Of a stretch of 64,000 bases of DNA, positions 1 to 7,443 are shown piece by piece. Position 1 is the stretch's first letter. The number at the start of each line of letters is the position of its first letter. The notes beneath the pieces are model-generated. The model was not told the origin of the DNA, ran no database searches, and worked only from the letters and a program-made list of their open reading frames with translations. Position numbers and translations under genes: made by a program. The DNA is from JAFTYO01 sp045644765 (lineage in GTDB: Bacteria > Pseudomonadota > Alphaproteobacteria > RF32 > CAG-239). The stretch is from positions 1-64,000 of the forward strand of contig JAZRHM010000038.1 of the NCBI GenBank assembly GCA_045644765.1, in the 5' to 3' direction.

Positions 1-235
1 GGCAGGTGCAATGCTTTATCACGAATTTGCCGATCCTTATGCTCTTAAAATGAAAATAAACGGCATGAACGGATCTTTTACATTGCGTGATGAAAACCGC
101 CAAGACAATTATATCGTATTACGTTCTAAATTTGACTATACAAAAGATAACTTCTCCCTTTACGGCGATTTCTTATCTTATGCCGATCACGAATTTAGAA
201 CCAGATTAGATGTAGGATTTAAATATCACTTTTAA
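1..235 (+). CDS. C-terminal end of an outer-membrane beta-barrel / autotransporter domain (5' truncated by window)
   Basis: The open frame enters from before the window and ends at TAA, giving 77 visible residues. The visible part alternates polar and aromatic residues in short strands and ends in FKYHF, the terminal aromatic signature that the BAM complex recognises in outer-membrane barrels. The spacing resembles the last strands of an autotransporter barrel, but the passenger or the rest of the barrel lies outside the window, so the exact family cannot be fixed. The internal ATG at position 11 is not a credible start because the frame is open upstream. Confidence 0.6.
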   Translation, partial: AGAMLYHEFADPYALKMKINGMNGSFTLRDENRQDNYIVLRSKFDYTKDNFSLYGDFLSYADHEFRTRLDVGFKYHF

Positions 236-309
236 TATCTGTTAAATCTTATATCCACTCGGTATAATCGAGGTTGTGCAAATAAAACATGACATAAAAA
301 AATAATAGC

Positions 310-449
310 GTCACCCCTATTTTTTGCTTGCAAAAAATTCAAGGGGTCTTCGAATTAGTTTAAAAAAATCCATCATCTAACGCGTTGTTGGTTGGGGAAA
401 AACTAATCGGAAGATGCTTGGACCAAACCTTGCGGTTTGGTAGCATGAC
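310..449 (+). repeat. Modular palindromic repeat, copy 1
   Basis: A non-coding element of about 140 bp running from GTCAC to CATGAC. The left arm folds on ACCCCT/AGGGGT. The core starts CTTCGAATTAGTTT and ends AAACTAATCGGAAG, so its own edges are near-inverted repeats. The right arm holds a CCAAACC-TTGC-GGTTTGG hairpin nested inside AGATGCT/AGCATGA. Bases 345-452 are repeated almost perfectly at 493-600, and the core recurs inverted at 44808-44941. The design (palindromic arms around a conserved core) resembles MITE or palindromic repeat families, but no transposase-family assignment can be made. Confidence 0.8.
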
Positions 450-462
450 TTTTACTAGAATC

Positions 463-597
463 GTCACCGCTCCGAGCAAAGCGAGGTCAAGCGGTCTTCG
501 AATTAGTTTAAAAAAATCCATCATCTAACGCGTTGTTGGTTGGGGAAAAACTAACCGGAAGATGCTTGGACCAAACCTTGCGGTTTGGCAGCATGAC
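463..597 (+). repeat. Modular palindromic repeat, copy 2
   Basis: Second direct copy of the element at 310-449, offset by 148 bp. The core and right arm differ from copy 1 at only a few positions (for example AATCGG against AACCGG). The left arm is a different sequence, built on CTCCGAGC and GCGAG. That left arm matches the corresponding arm of the distant inverted copy at 44808-44941 better than that of its tandem neighbour, so arms appear to vary independently of the core. The pair of copies is bounded outside by inverted runs (AAAAAATAATA near 296-306, TATTATTTTTT near 600-610). Confidence 0.8.
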
Positions 598-654
598 TTT
601 ATTATTTTTTCATAAAAACGAATCTGAAAAAACATTTTATTTACAATAAGTTAA

Positions 655-795
655 GGTGCAAAAACTGTTGCATTTAAACGAACAGTTAGTGCTTTTACTC
701 CTCGTTTTAAACCTTCAGCTGAAGGGGAAGTATATCTTCATATCGGCGGAACTTTTACTACCGATAAAATGAGTAAAGCAGCACGTTGCCACTGA
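655..795 (+). pseudogene. Decayed coding remnant, family not recognised
   Basis: An open stretch of 46 codons between TAA at 652-654 and TGA at 793-795 has no usable start codon or ribosome binding site. Its residue pattern looks like real protein (FTPRFKPSAEGEVYLHIGG followed by TFTTDKMSK), not random AT-rich translation. It is read here as the surviving piece of a broken gene next to the repeat pair. I do not recognise the family. A short non-genic open frame is the alternative. Confidence 0.3.
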
Positions 796-861
796 CAAAC
801 AACTATTATAATAGTTTATAATGAGGATTATATAGAATCCACAATGAACGACTTAATAAAT

Positions 862-921
862 AATCCTTTGCCTTATAGAAAGTTACAAAACAATGTTGTA
901 TTAATATAAGAGCAAAGGATT
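862..921. repeat. Imperfect inverted repeat in the gene-poor region
   Basis: The arms 862-877 (AATCCTTTGCCTTATA) and 905-921 (TATAAGAGCAAAGGATT) are complementary over about 16 positions with one bulge, and enclose a 27-base loop. There is no T-tract, so this is not a standard terminator. It differs in sequence from the repeat family at 310-597. The rest of 796-1060 is AT-rich, and I see no gene in it. Confidence 0.5.
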
Positions 922-1060
922 CTTGTACCATGATGTAAGTAGTATAACATACAAAAATCAGAATTGTAAATACTATATCATATTTATACAGAAATATTTG
1001 AAAATATACATACCGGTATAAAAAAACACGAATAAAAAGATATTTTCTAAATAATAAAAA

Positions 1061-1084
1061 CCCCTTAAGAACAATCCTAAGGGG
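1061..1084 (-). terminator. Rho-independent terminator of the 1108-3387 gene
   Basis: On the minus strand the stem CCCCTTA/TAAGGGG is followed by a T-run (complement of the A-run just before 1061). It lies about 25 bases past the stop codon of the secreted protein gene and closes the lipoprotein-comM-secreted protein operon. Confidence 0.8.
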
Positions 1085-1107
1085 TTTAATATCAACAATA
1101 TGTGAGC

Positions 1108-3387
1108 TTATTTTCTTTCTTCTTTTACCATTGCTTCCGGAGCTTTAGGAGCAGATTTTAATATAAGCTCTGTAACAGGTTTATAAACTGTTTGTTGCCA
1201 TGGGCTTTTCTTCTCATAGAGCTTTTCACAAATAGAAAGCCCTAAGCTTCTTAAAGCTGTTTCCGTCGGCAAGTATAAATCTGTTCCGTTATCAGTCTTT
1301 TTGCCTGTATGTGCAATACCGTTAATTGTTCCGTTAGCATCAATTAAAACGCCACCGATAGTCACATTTTGAACATATGTATCTATCATAATTTCGGAAC
1401 CTTTATCTTCGCTATAACGATAACCTGTAACTTTACCGTCAGTATCAAGATAGTTTTCGCCATCTTCAAAGTCTTCCACATCTAAGACCCCTAAAGTCAT
1501 AAAACCGCCTTGACCAACTTTAGGTAAATCTAAATTCAAAGATAGCGGAGTATATTTGGTTACTTCGTCAAGCATAATAAGAGCTGTATTTTTACTCAAA
1601 TTCACTCTAACTGCACGACCTGTAAGTTCAGTTCCGTTAATTGTCTTGAGCTTATAATTGTTTGTTGCCTTATCAACCAAATCAGCAGATGTTAAGACAA
1701 AGTTCTCTGATATAATAAGTCCGGCACCTTTCTTACCAAGAGCATTGGTAATTTCCACAACTGAAGCTCTTACTTTATATAAATTACCGGGACTTAATAC
1801 ATCATAAGGAGGACGGTCAACAATACACAAACTGTCAAAAACTTTATCTCCGTTTTGCATATCAATCCATGTATCATCAACAACCTGACAATCTCCACCG
1901 GAAATAACACCCCCATTTTGATCAACACAATTGCTAAATATTACTTTCTCAGACACAACTCCGGCACTTTCAATAATTTCTGCAGGAACTGTCGCACTAT
2001 GAGCAATTATAACACCAGAATCTTCCACAATCTCCGGAACACTGACTACAGGCTCACAAGCCTCACATTTCGGACAAGGAGCAGCTTCCGGGCAAGGCTC
2101 TTTTTCAGGACAAGGAGCAACTTCCGGACATTTATTACAACCTTCACATTCTTCAATTATAATAACCTGTTCAACCACCGCAGGACATTGCATAATATCA
2201 ACTTCTTCACGACTTATCTGACATTGTTTTGCAACTTCCTGCTCTTTCTTAAACTGACATTTTGCCGGATTCAATGCAATTTCTTCATCAATCAAAGCTT
2301 GACGTTCAGCTGAAAGTTCTTCTGCAGTTAAACGTACAGCCAAAACATCTTCAAAGCCCGGCTTATTACGTAAGTTTGAAGTCGCATCGGCAAAAGCTTT
2401 TTCAACTAAAGCAATTTCACCATTGCTTTCTCCATCAACCACATCGCTATAGCCTGTTGTTGTTCCTTCCCATAAAACTTTTGTTTTTGTGAGGTTTGTC
2501 AAACGCCAGGTAACCGTAATTTCGGCAGAACCTGTTCTTTTTTCGGTTTTTGTAGCTTCTTTCCAATTATAGCCATCACATACATTCATGAAAAAGTCTG
2601 TAATTTCGGCTGTCAAAATATATTCCGGCATCGGTGACGGTGTGTCTTGCAAACATAAATCTTGCGGCATTTTTACCAAATTATAACAATCACCCGTAAC
2701 TTCCTCAAACACTTTGTTGAAGTTCATATCTTTTTCCATTATGCGCCCATGATTCAAAATTGCTTCTTTATCATAACGACGACAACCAAAGATACGGAAA
2801 CGATAATTTCCCAATTTTTCTCTGCTCGAAGAAGAAACGTCCATATCAGAAAGCTTAAAATCAACATGTTCAAGATACAAAGGAGCCATTGAACAACAAT
2901 CTCTGGCAACAGCCTGATACACAAAATTATTATAATTTATCGTATAATTTGCAATTCTCGGTACCGGTTTTTCAATAACTTTTTCCGGAACTTTACATGT
3001 CTTACAAGGTCCTGTATCAAAGATAGGGCCTTTTTTATTGTTTGAAGAGCATGGTCCGGTATCAATAAGCGGACCACTCTTATTATTTGTAGAACATGAA
3101 CCTGTATCAAAAATCGGCCCACTGTTAAAGTTAAACCAACCACCGGATGACGTAGTTTTATACTCAGTATCAGCATAAACAGGAGATTTTTCTACTGATG
3201 ACCTCTTTTGTATAATTTTTGGTTCTGCTGCAGGTACATATGTATCACTTCTCTTTTGCAAAGCACTTAATACACTTCCTCTGTTTATATTTCTGTATGC
3301 TGCCAAAACATCATCTGCAAAAGTTATTGCTCCTATAGAAGCAACCGCTAATGCAAAACATGATTTATATAATTTTGTAATTTTCAT
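1108..3387 (-). CDS. Secreted Cys-rich protein with a trypsin-like domain lacking the catalytic triad
   Basis: 759 residues. Residues 1 to about 24-30 form a Sec signal peptide. Residues 90-132 carry three copies of a 15-residue repeat of the type GPIFDTGPC. A middle domain (about 150-380) recalls envelope proteins of the CsgG/LpoB sort, only weakly. A Cys-Pro-rich segment (repeats like CPE and CPK, about 430-465) follows. The last 200 residues read as a chymotrypsin/DegP-type fold: GAGLIISENFVLTSADLV, NTALIML and VTIGGVLID. In active relatives these are T-A-H, D-x-A-L and N-S-G-G-P. Here His is Asp569, the Asp position is Thr601 or Asn600, and the Ser position is Ile677, so proteolysis is not expected. 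It is last in an operon behind comM (19-base gap). Confidence 0.6.
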   Translation of the reverse strand: MKITKLYKSCFALAVASIGAITFADDVLAAYRNINRGSVLSALQKRSDTYVPAAEPKIIQKRSSVEKSPVYADTEYKTTSSGGWFNFNSGPIFDTGSCSTNNKSGPLIDTGPCSSNNKKGPIFDTGPCKTCKVPEKVIEKPVPRIANYTINYNNFVYQAVARDCCSMAPLYLEHVDFKLSDMDVSSSSREKLGNYRFRIFGCRRYDKEAILNHGRIMEKDMNFNKVFEEVTGDCYNLVKMPQDLCLQDTPSPMPEYILTAEITDFFMNVCDGYNWKEATKTEKRTGSAEITVTWRLTNLTKTKVLWEGTTTGYSDVVDGESNGEIALVEKAFADATSNLRNKPGFEDVLAVRLTAEELSAERQALIDEEIALNPAKCQFKKEQEVAKQCQISREEVDIMQCPAVVEQVIIIEECEGCNKCPEVAPCPEKEPCPEAAPCPKCEACEPVVSVPEIVEDSGVIIAHSATVPAEIIESAGVVSEKVIFSNCVDQNGGVISGGDCQVVDDTWIDMQNGDKVFDSLCIVDRPPYDVLSPGNLYKVRASVVEITNALGKKGAGLIISENFVLTSADLVDKATNNYKLKTINGTELTGRAVRVNLSKNTALIMLDEVTKYTPLSLNLDLPKVGQGGFMTLGVLDVEDFEDGENYLDTDGKVTGYRYSEDKGSEIMIDTYVQNVTIGGVLIDANGTINGIAHTGKKTDNGTDLYLPTETALRSLGLSICEKLYEKKSPWQQTVYKPVTELILKSAPKAPEAMVKEERK

Positions 3388-3406
3388 TATGTTTCTCCTG
3401 TTTTAT

Positions 3407-4921
3407 TTATGCCGGCATAATACGTCTGTAGTTTAGTGCTTCGGCAACGTGTATTTTAAGCACATTTTTTTCATTTTGCAAGTCTGCAATTGTTCTTGCC
3501 AATCTTAATGTGCGATGATAACCTCTTGCAGATAAGTTAAAACGCTCTGCACACTTGATAAGAAGCTCTTTTGCGTCATTTTCCAATTGTACGGCTTTTT
3601 CTAAAATATCTGCTTTTAATTGTGAATTTGTATTAAGATCCGGATGTCCTAACTCAATAAAGCGCTCTTTCTGAATTTTTCTGGCTTTAATAACACGCTC
3701 TAATACAACTTCCGAACTTTCTCCCCGTTCTTTTTCAAAGATATCCCAAGGATTCACCTGTGGTACATAAATATGGATATCTATTCTATCCAACAATGGC
3801 CCTGACAATTTTGATTGATATTCCTGTGCGCATTTAGGTGCTTTTGCACATTCGTGTCCAGGCATAGAATAATATCCGCAACGGCATGGATTCATTGCCG
3901 CAATAAGCTGAAACCGTGCAGGGTAAGTATGATGATATTCAGCCCTTGATACCGTAATCTGACCATTTTCCAACGGCTGTCTTAAAGCTTCCAAAGTTGC
4001 CCGATTAAATTCAGGCAGCTCATCTAAAAATAAAACTCCGTTATGAGCTAAAGATATTTCCCCCGGTTTAGCCTTTTTTCCTCCGCCTACAAGAGCCGGA
4101 GTAGAAGCATTATGATGCGGATCTCGGTAAGGGCGAGTAAAATTAAGCTCACCATCTTTAAGCTCACCTGCAACAGAATGTATAATACAACTTTCTAAAG
4201 CCTCTTGTGCACTCAAAGGAGGTAAAATTGATGTAAGTCGTGAAGCCAACATCGATTTTCCTGCTCCGGGAGGTCCGACCATAAGCATATTATGCGAACC
4301 TGCAGCCGCAATTTCCAAAGCTCTTTTAGCACTTTCCTGCCCTTTTATATCAGCCAAATCAAGCTTGTTTTTCAGAGTTTTTCCCTCTTTAGCAACCGGC
4401 TGTGGCAAAATTTGATTTCCCTTAAAATGATTTATCATCGCTATAAGGCTTGGAACGGCAACAACATTTTTAAGTCCGCCCCATACAGCCTCACTTCCTT
4501 GAGCAAAAGGGCATACCAAACCTTTTCCGTCTCGATTTGCTTTTATGGCAACAGGCAAAACGCCATTAACCGACATAACCGAGTTATCAAGCCCTAATTC
4601 ACCTAAAATGATATAATCGGAAAGTTCTTCCTGAGGTAAAATCTTCATACAAGCCAAAATACCGGTTGCAATCGCCAAATCAAAATGAGACCCCTCTTTT
4701 AACAGATTTGCCGGAGCCAAATTTACCGTAATACGCTCAGTCGGAAAACTAATTCCGACAGCCGAAAAAGCAGCCCTGACACGTTCCTTGCTTTCTGCAA
4801 CGGCTTTATCCGGAAGCCCGACAATGTTAAACGCCGGCATACCCGAACTTATTTGGACCTGTAAATCAACATCCAAAACATCTAAACCGCTGAAAGCTAT
4901 GGTATTTATCCTGGCTTGCAT
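3407..4921 (-). CDS. comM: YifB/ComM-family Mg-chelatase-like AAA+ ATPase
   Basis: 504 residues, full length for the family. An N-terminal Lon-protease-like domain (about 1-170) is followed by an AAA+ module with Walker A GPPGAGKS at 216-223, Walker B FLDE at 298-301 and a four-Cys cluster (346, 348, 358, 364). A C-terminal Mg-chelatase domain contains the LSARGYHR segment. ComM is known as a hexameric helicase that promotes branch migration during natural transformation in some proteobacteria, and it is also common in species not known to be competent. It starts 6 bases after the upstream lipoprotein gene. No other competence gene is in the window, so the physiological role is open. Confidence 0.93.
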   Translation of the reverse strand: MQARINTIAFSGLDVLDVDLQVQISSGMPAFNIVGLPDKAVAESKERVRAAFSAVGISFPTERITVNLAPANLLKEGSHFDLAIATGILACMKILPQEELSDYIILGELGLDNSVMSVNGVLPVAIKANRDGKGLVCPFAQGSEAVWGGLKNVVAVPSLIAMINHFKGNQILPQPVAKEGKTLKNKLDLADIKGQESAKRALEIAAAGSHNMLMVGPPGAGKSMLASRLTSILPPLSAQEALESCIIHSVAGELKDGELNFTRPYRDPHHNASTPALVGGGKKAKPGEISLAHNGVLFLDELPEFNRATLEALRQPLENGQITVSRAEYHHTYPARFQLIAAMNPCRCGYYSMPGHECAKAPKCAQEYQSKLSGPLLDRIDIHIYVPQVNPWDIFEKERGESSEVVLERVIKARKIQKERFIELGHPDLNTNSQLKADILEKAVQLENDAKELLIKCAERFNLSARGYHRTLRLARTIADLQNEKNVLKIHVAEALNYRRIMPA

Positions 4922-4927
4922 ATAAAT

Positions 4928-5257
4928 CTACCACCTCGGAACTTTTTCGTCTTTACGCCAACGACGTGTCGGATATGTGTTAGATTTCAAAGCATCATAT
5001 TCTGCAGGAAGTTTGGGAATGTTTGTTAAACGAACAAAACCTCTTTTTTCAAACTCATCCGCACATTGCTCTGTCGATACATAATCTGAATTATAACAAT
5101 ATACCAAAACCCGAGTTTCAAGATCTTGCAAACCTATCATATCTTCCTGATAAGGCAAAACTTTATACACCGGATCATTCCCCCATAACAAAGAACACCC
5201 GGATAACATTAAAAAAGGCATTAAAAGCCAAAACTTATTTAATTTTTTCATGCGCAT
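4928..5257 (-). CDS. Small predicted lipoprotein
   Basis: 109 residues with a lipobox LSGC (Cys21) after a short positively charged hydrophobic leader, so it should be lipidated by the Lgt encoded at 31341. The mature part (about 89 residues) has two further Cys (in LVYCYN and TEQCADEFEKRGF) that could form a disulfide. It ends with a basic Trp-containing tail (RRWRKDEKVPRW). No family is recognised. It is first in the minus-strand operon with comM and lies back to back with the rpsF promoter. Confidence 0.65.
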   Translation of the reverse strand: MRMKKLNKFWLLMPFLMLSGCSLLWGNDPVYKVLPYQEDMIGLQDLETRVLVYCYNSDYVSTEQCADEFEKRGFVRLTNIPKLPAEYDALKSNTYPTRRWRKDEKVPRW

Positions 5258-5325
5258 AAAATCCTCATATAAAGATAAGCTGATACTAAGACAAATTTAT
5301 TAAAATAATCTTTATAAAAAAGTGC

Positions 5326-5353
5326 TTGCAAAAATAAAGTTTTTGTGTATATT
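5326..5353 (+). promoter_or_regulatory. Predicted sigma70 promoter of the rpsF operon
   Basis: TTGCAA (5326-5331), a 16-base spacer and TATATT (5348-5353), preceded by TG. This places the transcript start near 5360, about 100 bases before rpsF, leaving room for the structured leader. Confidence 0.55.
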
Positions 5354-5367
5354 GACGCTTGTCCCTT

Positions 5368-5424
5368 GCCGTTAAAATTTATTTTGACGGCTATACATTT
5401 AACCGGACGTTTGATGAAAACGTC
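5368..5424 (+). promoter_or_regulatory. Structured leader of rpsF mRNA, possible S6:S18 autoregulatory site
   Basis: Two hairpins lie in the leader. The first is 5368-5391 (GCCGT/ACGGC extended by an A/T stem). The second is 5406-5424 (GACGTTT/AAACGTC with a GATGA loop), with CCG at 5403-5405 immediately on its 5' side. In many bacteria the S6:S18 complex represses its own mRNA by binding a leader hairpin that displays a CCG trinucleotide mimicking 16S rRNA. The match in place and in CCG is suggestive. The fold was drawn by eye. Confidence 0.4.
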
Positions 5425-5457
5425 TATTTGTTGAGAATCCATAAGGAGATATATAAA

Positions 5458-5799
5458 ATGGCAAATTACGAGAGCGTGCTTATTGCACGTCAAGACCTCG
5501 GCGCCTCACAAGTAAACTCTTTAGTTGAAAATTTGAGCGAAGTTCTCAAAAGAGAAGGTGGCGAAGTTGTTAAAGTTGATAATTGGGGTTTGAAAAACCT
5601 TGCTTATCGCATCAAGAAAAACCGCAAAGGACATTATGTTTTGTTAAACATTGTAGCTCCTGCAAAAGCAGTATCTGAGTATGAACGTTTGATGAGATTA
5701 AACGAAGACGTTATTCGTTATATGACAATCAAAGTTGATGAATTCAACAATGAAATGTCAACAGATGAAGATATTGCTGCTGTTGAAGCTGAAGCTTAA
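5458..5799 (+). CDS. rpsF: 30S ribosomal protein S6
   Basis: 113 residues beginning MANYESVLIARQDL, the typical S6 start, with the conserved WGLKNLAYRIKKNRKGHYV segment. The ATG at 5458 is chosen because AAGGAG lies 8 bases upstream and the homologous sequence starts there. The in-frame extension from 5359 is leader RNA. Forms the usual operon with rpsR (11-base gap) and rplI. In the ribosome it pairs with S18 on the platform of the small subunit. Confidence 0.97.
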   Translation: MANYESVLIARQDLGASQVNSLVENLSEVLKREGGEVVKVDNWGLKNLAYRIKKNRKGHYVLLNIVAPAKAVSEYERLMRLNEDVIRYMTIKVDEFNNEMSTDEDIAAVEAEA

Positions 5800-5810
5800 G
5801 GAGAATTATA

Positions 5811-6035
5811 ATGGCTAAACAATCATTTTTTAAAAGAAAAAGCTGTCCTTTCTCCGGTGAAAACGGATTAAGAATTGACTATAAAGATGTTAAACTTCTT
5901 TCTAGATTCATTTCTGAAAAAGGTAAAATCATTCCGAGTCGTATTACTTCTGTTTCTGCTAAAAAGCAAAGAGAATTGGCTCGTGCTATCAAACGTGCTC
6001 GTTACATCGGCTTATTGCCGTATGTGGCTAACTAA
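5811..6035 (+). CDS. rpsR: 30S ribosomal protein S18
   Basis: 74 residues, normal length. It shows the S18 hallmarks: a basic N-terminus with a single Cys (KRKSCPF), IDYKDVKLLSRFISEKGKI, and RELARAIKRARYIGLLPY at the C-terminus. GGAG lies just upstream of the ATG. Second gene of the rpsF operon; the product binds S6. Confidence 0.97.
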   Translation: MAKQSFFKRKSCPFSGENGLRIDYKDVKLLSRFISEKGKIIPSRITSVSAKKQRELARAIKRARYIGLLPYVAN

Positions 6036-6049
6036 GGGAGGGATATATC

Positions 6050-6535
6050 ATGGAAGTTATTCTTCTTGAACACGTAGAAAAATTAGGTAAAATGGGCGAC
6101 AAAGTAACTGTTAAAAACGGTTATGCTCGTAACTACCTCTTACCTCAAAACAAAGCTTTGCGTGCAACAGAAGCAAACGTTGCATATTTTGAAAAGCAAA
6201 AAGCAGAATTAGAAGCCAGAAACCAAGCTTTGTTTGATGAAGCTTCTAAAAAAGCTGAGGCATTAAAAGGATTTAAGACTGTTCTTATTCGTCAAGCTGC
6301 TGAAACAGGTCAATTATACGGTTCTGTTACAATTCGTGACATCGCTGTTGCTGTTAAAGAAGCTGGTTTTGATGTAGAACGTCGTTTGGTATACTTAGAA
6401 AGACCAATTAAAGATTTGGGCGTATATCAAGTTAAAATCAACTTACATCCTGAAATTTCACAAACAATTTTGGTAAATGTTGCCAGAACTGCTGATGAAG
6501 CTAAAAAACAGGAAAAAGCTTTTTCTCAAGAATAA
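6050..6535 (+). CDS. rplI: 50S ribosomal protein L9
   Basis: 161 residues, slightly longer than the usual ~150. The N-terminal rRNA-binding domain has the L9 signature (GDKVTVKNGYARNYLLPQ), a long connecting helix rich in Ala/Lys/Glu follows (about 40-80), and the C-terminal domain contains GQLYGSVTIRDIA. A strong GGAGGG site precedes the ATG. Last gene of the S6-S18-L9 operon, closed by a terminator. Confidence 0.97.
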   Translation: MEVILLEHVEKLGKMGDKVTVKNGYARNYLLPQNKALRATEANVAYFEKQKAELEARNQALFDEASKKAEALKGFKTVLIRQAAETGQLYGSVTIRDIAVAVKEAGFDVERRLVYLERPIKDLGVYQVKINLHPEISQTILVNVARTADEAKKQEKAFSQE

Positions 6536-6560
6536 TCTTTTTGAAAGATGCTTTAAAAAA

Positions 6561-6588
6561 TCTCCACATTTCAGTGGAGATTTTTTTT
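6561..6588 (+). terminator. Rho-independent terminator after rplI
   Basis: Stem TCTCCAC (6561-6567) / GTGGAGA (6574-6580) with a run of T to 6588, 25 bases past the rplI stop. Downstream, 6590-6969 is AT-rich and contains no gene or repeat that I can support. It should hold the mraZ promoter. Confidence 0.9.
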
Positions 6589-6969
6589 GCTCAAAATACA
6601 AATTTACCTTAACCAGCTTTCACCTTGTTTCAGCTTCATTCCAAACCATAAATCCAATTTACATAAACTTTATACAAACATAAAATATTAGTCGCGGCTT
6701 TATATCAATTTTTTAAGCATTATAACACCAATTTATGATAAATTTAATGCTATGTTATTTACTAAAAAAATAATACACACATTGTTATAATTTTTTTAAT
6801 ATTTTTTAACTCACAATAACTTAAGCATATACAATATATACAGCCCGCACCATCAGAACAAAACAAGAACAACTCATAAGAGTGTGAAATTTTTCCATTG
6901 ATTCCCATAAAATACCATGATATACCATAAATTAACAAGAGGTTAAATTCTAGCAACGAGGAATCGGTT

Positions 6970-7443
6970 TTGAGAAAAACATTTCTTTTTTTAGATACTG
7001 TTTATAACAAAGTAGACACGAAAGGTCGTGTTTCTTTGCCGGCTGATTATCGTTCAATTGTTAAAGAACTAAATTCTGAAATTGTGTGTTACCGTAGCTT
7101 AAGCGCTCCTTGTATTGAGGGATGTGTAGAAGACTTATTGGAAAAACTTGCTTCAGAAATTGAAACCTCAACAGACTTTTTTTCACAAACTCAGGACGAT
7201 TTAACAAATCTTATTTTTGGTGATGCTAAGCGCTTTACTTTTGATAGCACCGGCAGAATCGTGCTAAGTGAAAAATTGTTACAACACGCACAAATAACCG
7301 ATACAGCCGTATTTGTAGGTAAAGGACGTAAATTCCAAATTTGGAATCCACAAAATTGGGAAAAAGAAGAAGCTCGTGTTCGTGCAGAAGTTTTGAAAAG
7401 ACGTCCCGTCTTAAATGCAGCCAAATCAGGAGATGTGCAATAA
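6970..7443 (+). CDS. mraZ: MraZ transcriptional regulator
   Basis: 157 residues from a TTG start preceded by a GAGG-type site. It has two AbrB-like swapped-hairpin repeats: VDTKGRVSLPADYR near the N-terminus and FDSTGRIVLSEKL about 75 residues later, the MraZ arrangement. MraZ forms a ring-shaped oligomer that binds repeats upstream of its own gene and regulates the division and wall cluster. I could not identify the usual GTGG-type operator repeats in the AT-rich region upstream. Its stop overlaps the rsmH start (TAATG), indicating translational coupling. Confidence 0.92.
   Translation: MRKTFLFLDTVYNKVDTKGRVSLPADYRSIVKELNSEIVCYRSLSAPCIEGCVEDLLEKLASEIETSTDFFSQTQDDLTNLIFGDAKRFTFDSTGRIVLSEKLLQHAQITDTAVFVGKGRKFQIWNPQNWEKEEARVRAEVLKRRPVLNAAKSGDVQ

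Noticed and set aside
345..600. Possible CRISPR-like direct repeat pair
   Set aside because: Only two units of ~108 bases, far longer than CRISPR repeats, with palindromic arms; no cas genes and no spacer series.
1855..2492. Plus-strand open frames within the 1108-3387 gene
   Set aside because: Shadow frames; the minus-strand frame is long, has a signal peptide, recognisable domains and a terminator.
5359..5457. Upstream in-frame extension of rpsF
   Set aside because: The extension covers the structured leader and begins at a poor start. The family sequence begins MANYES at 5458 behind a good AAGGAG.
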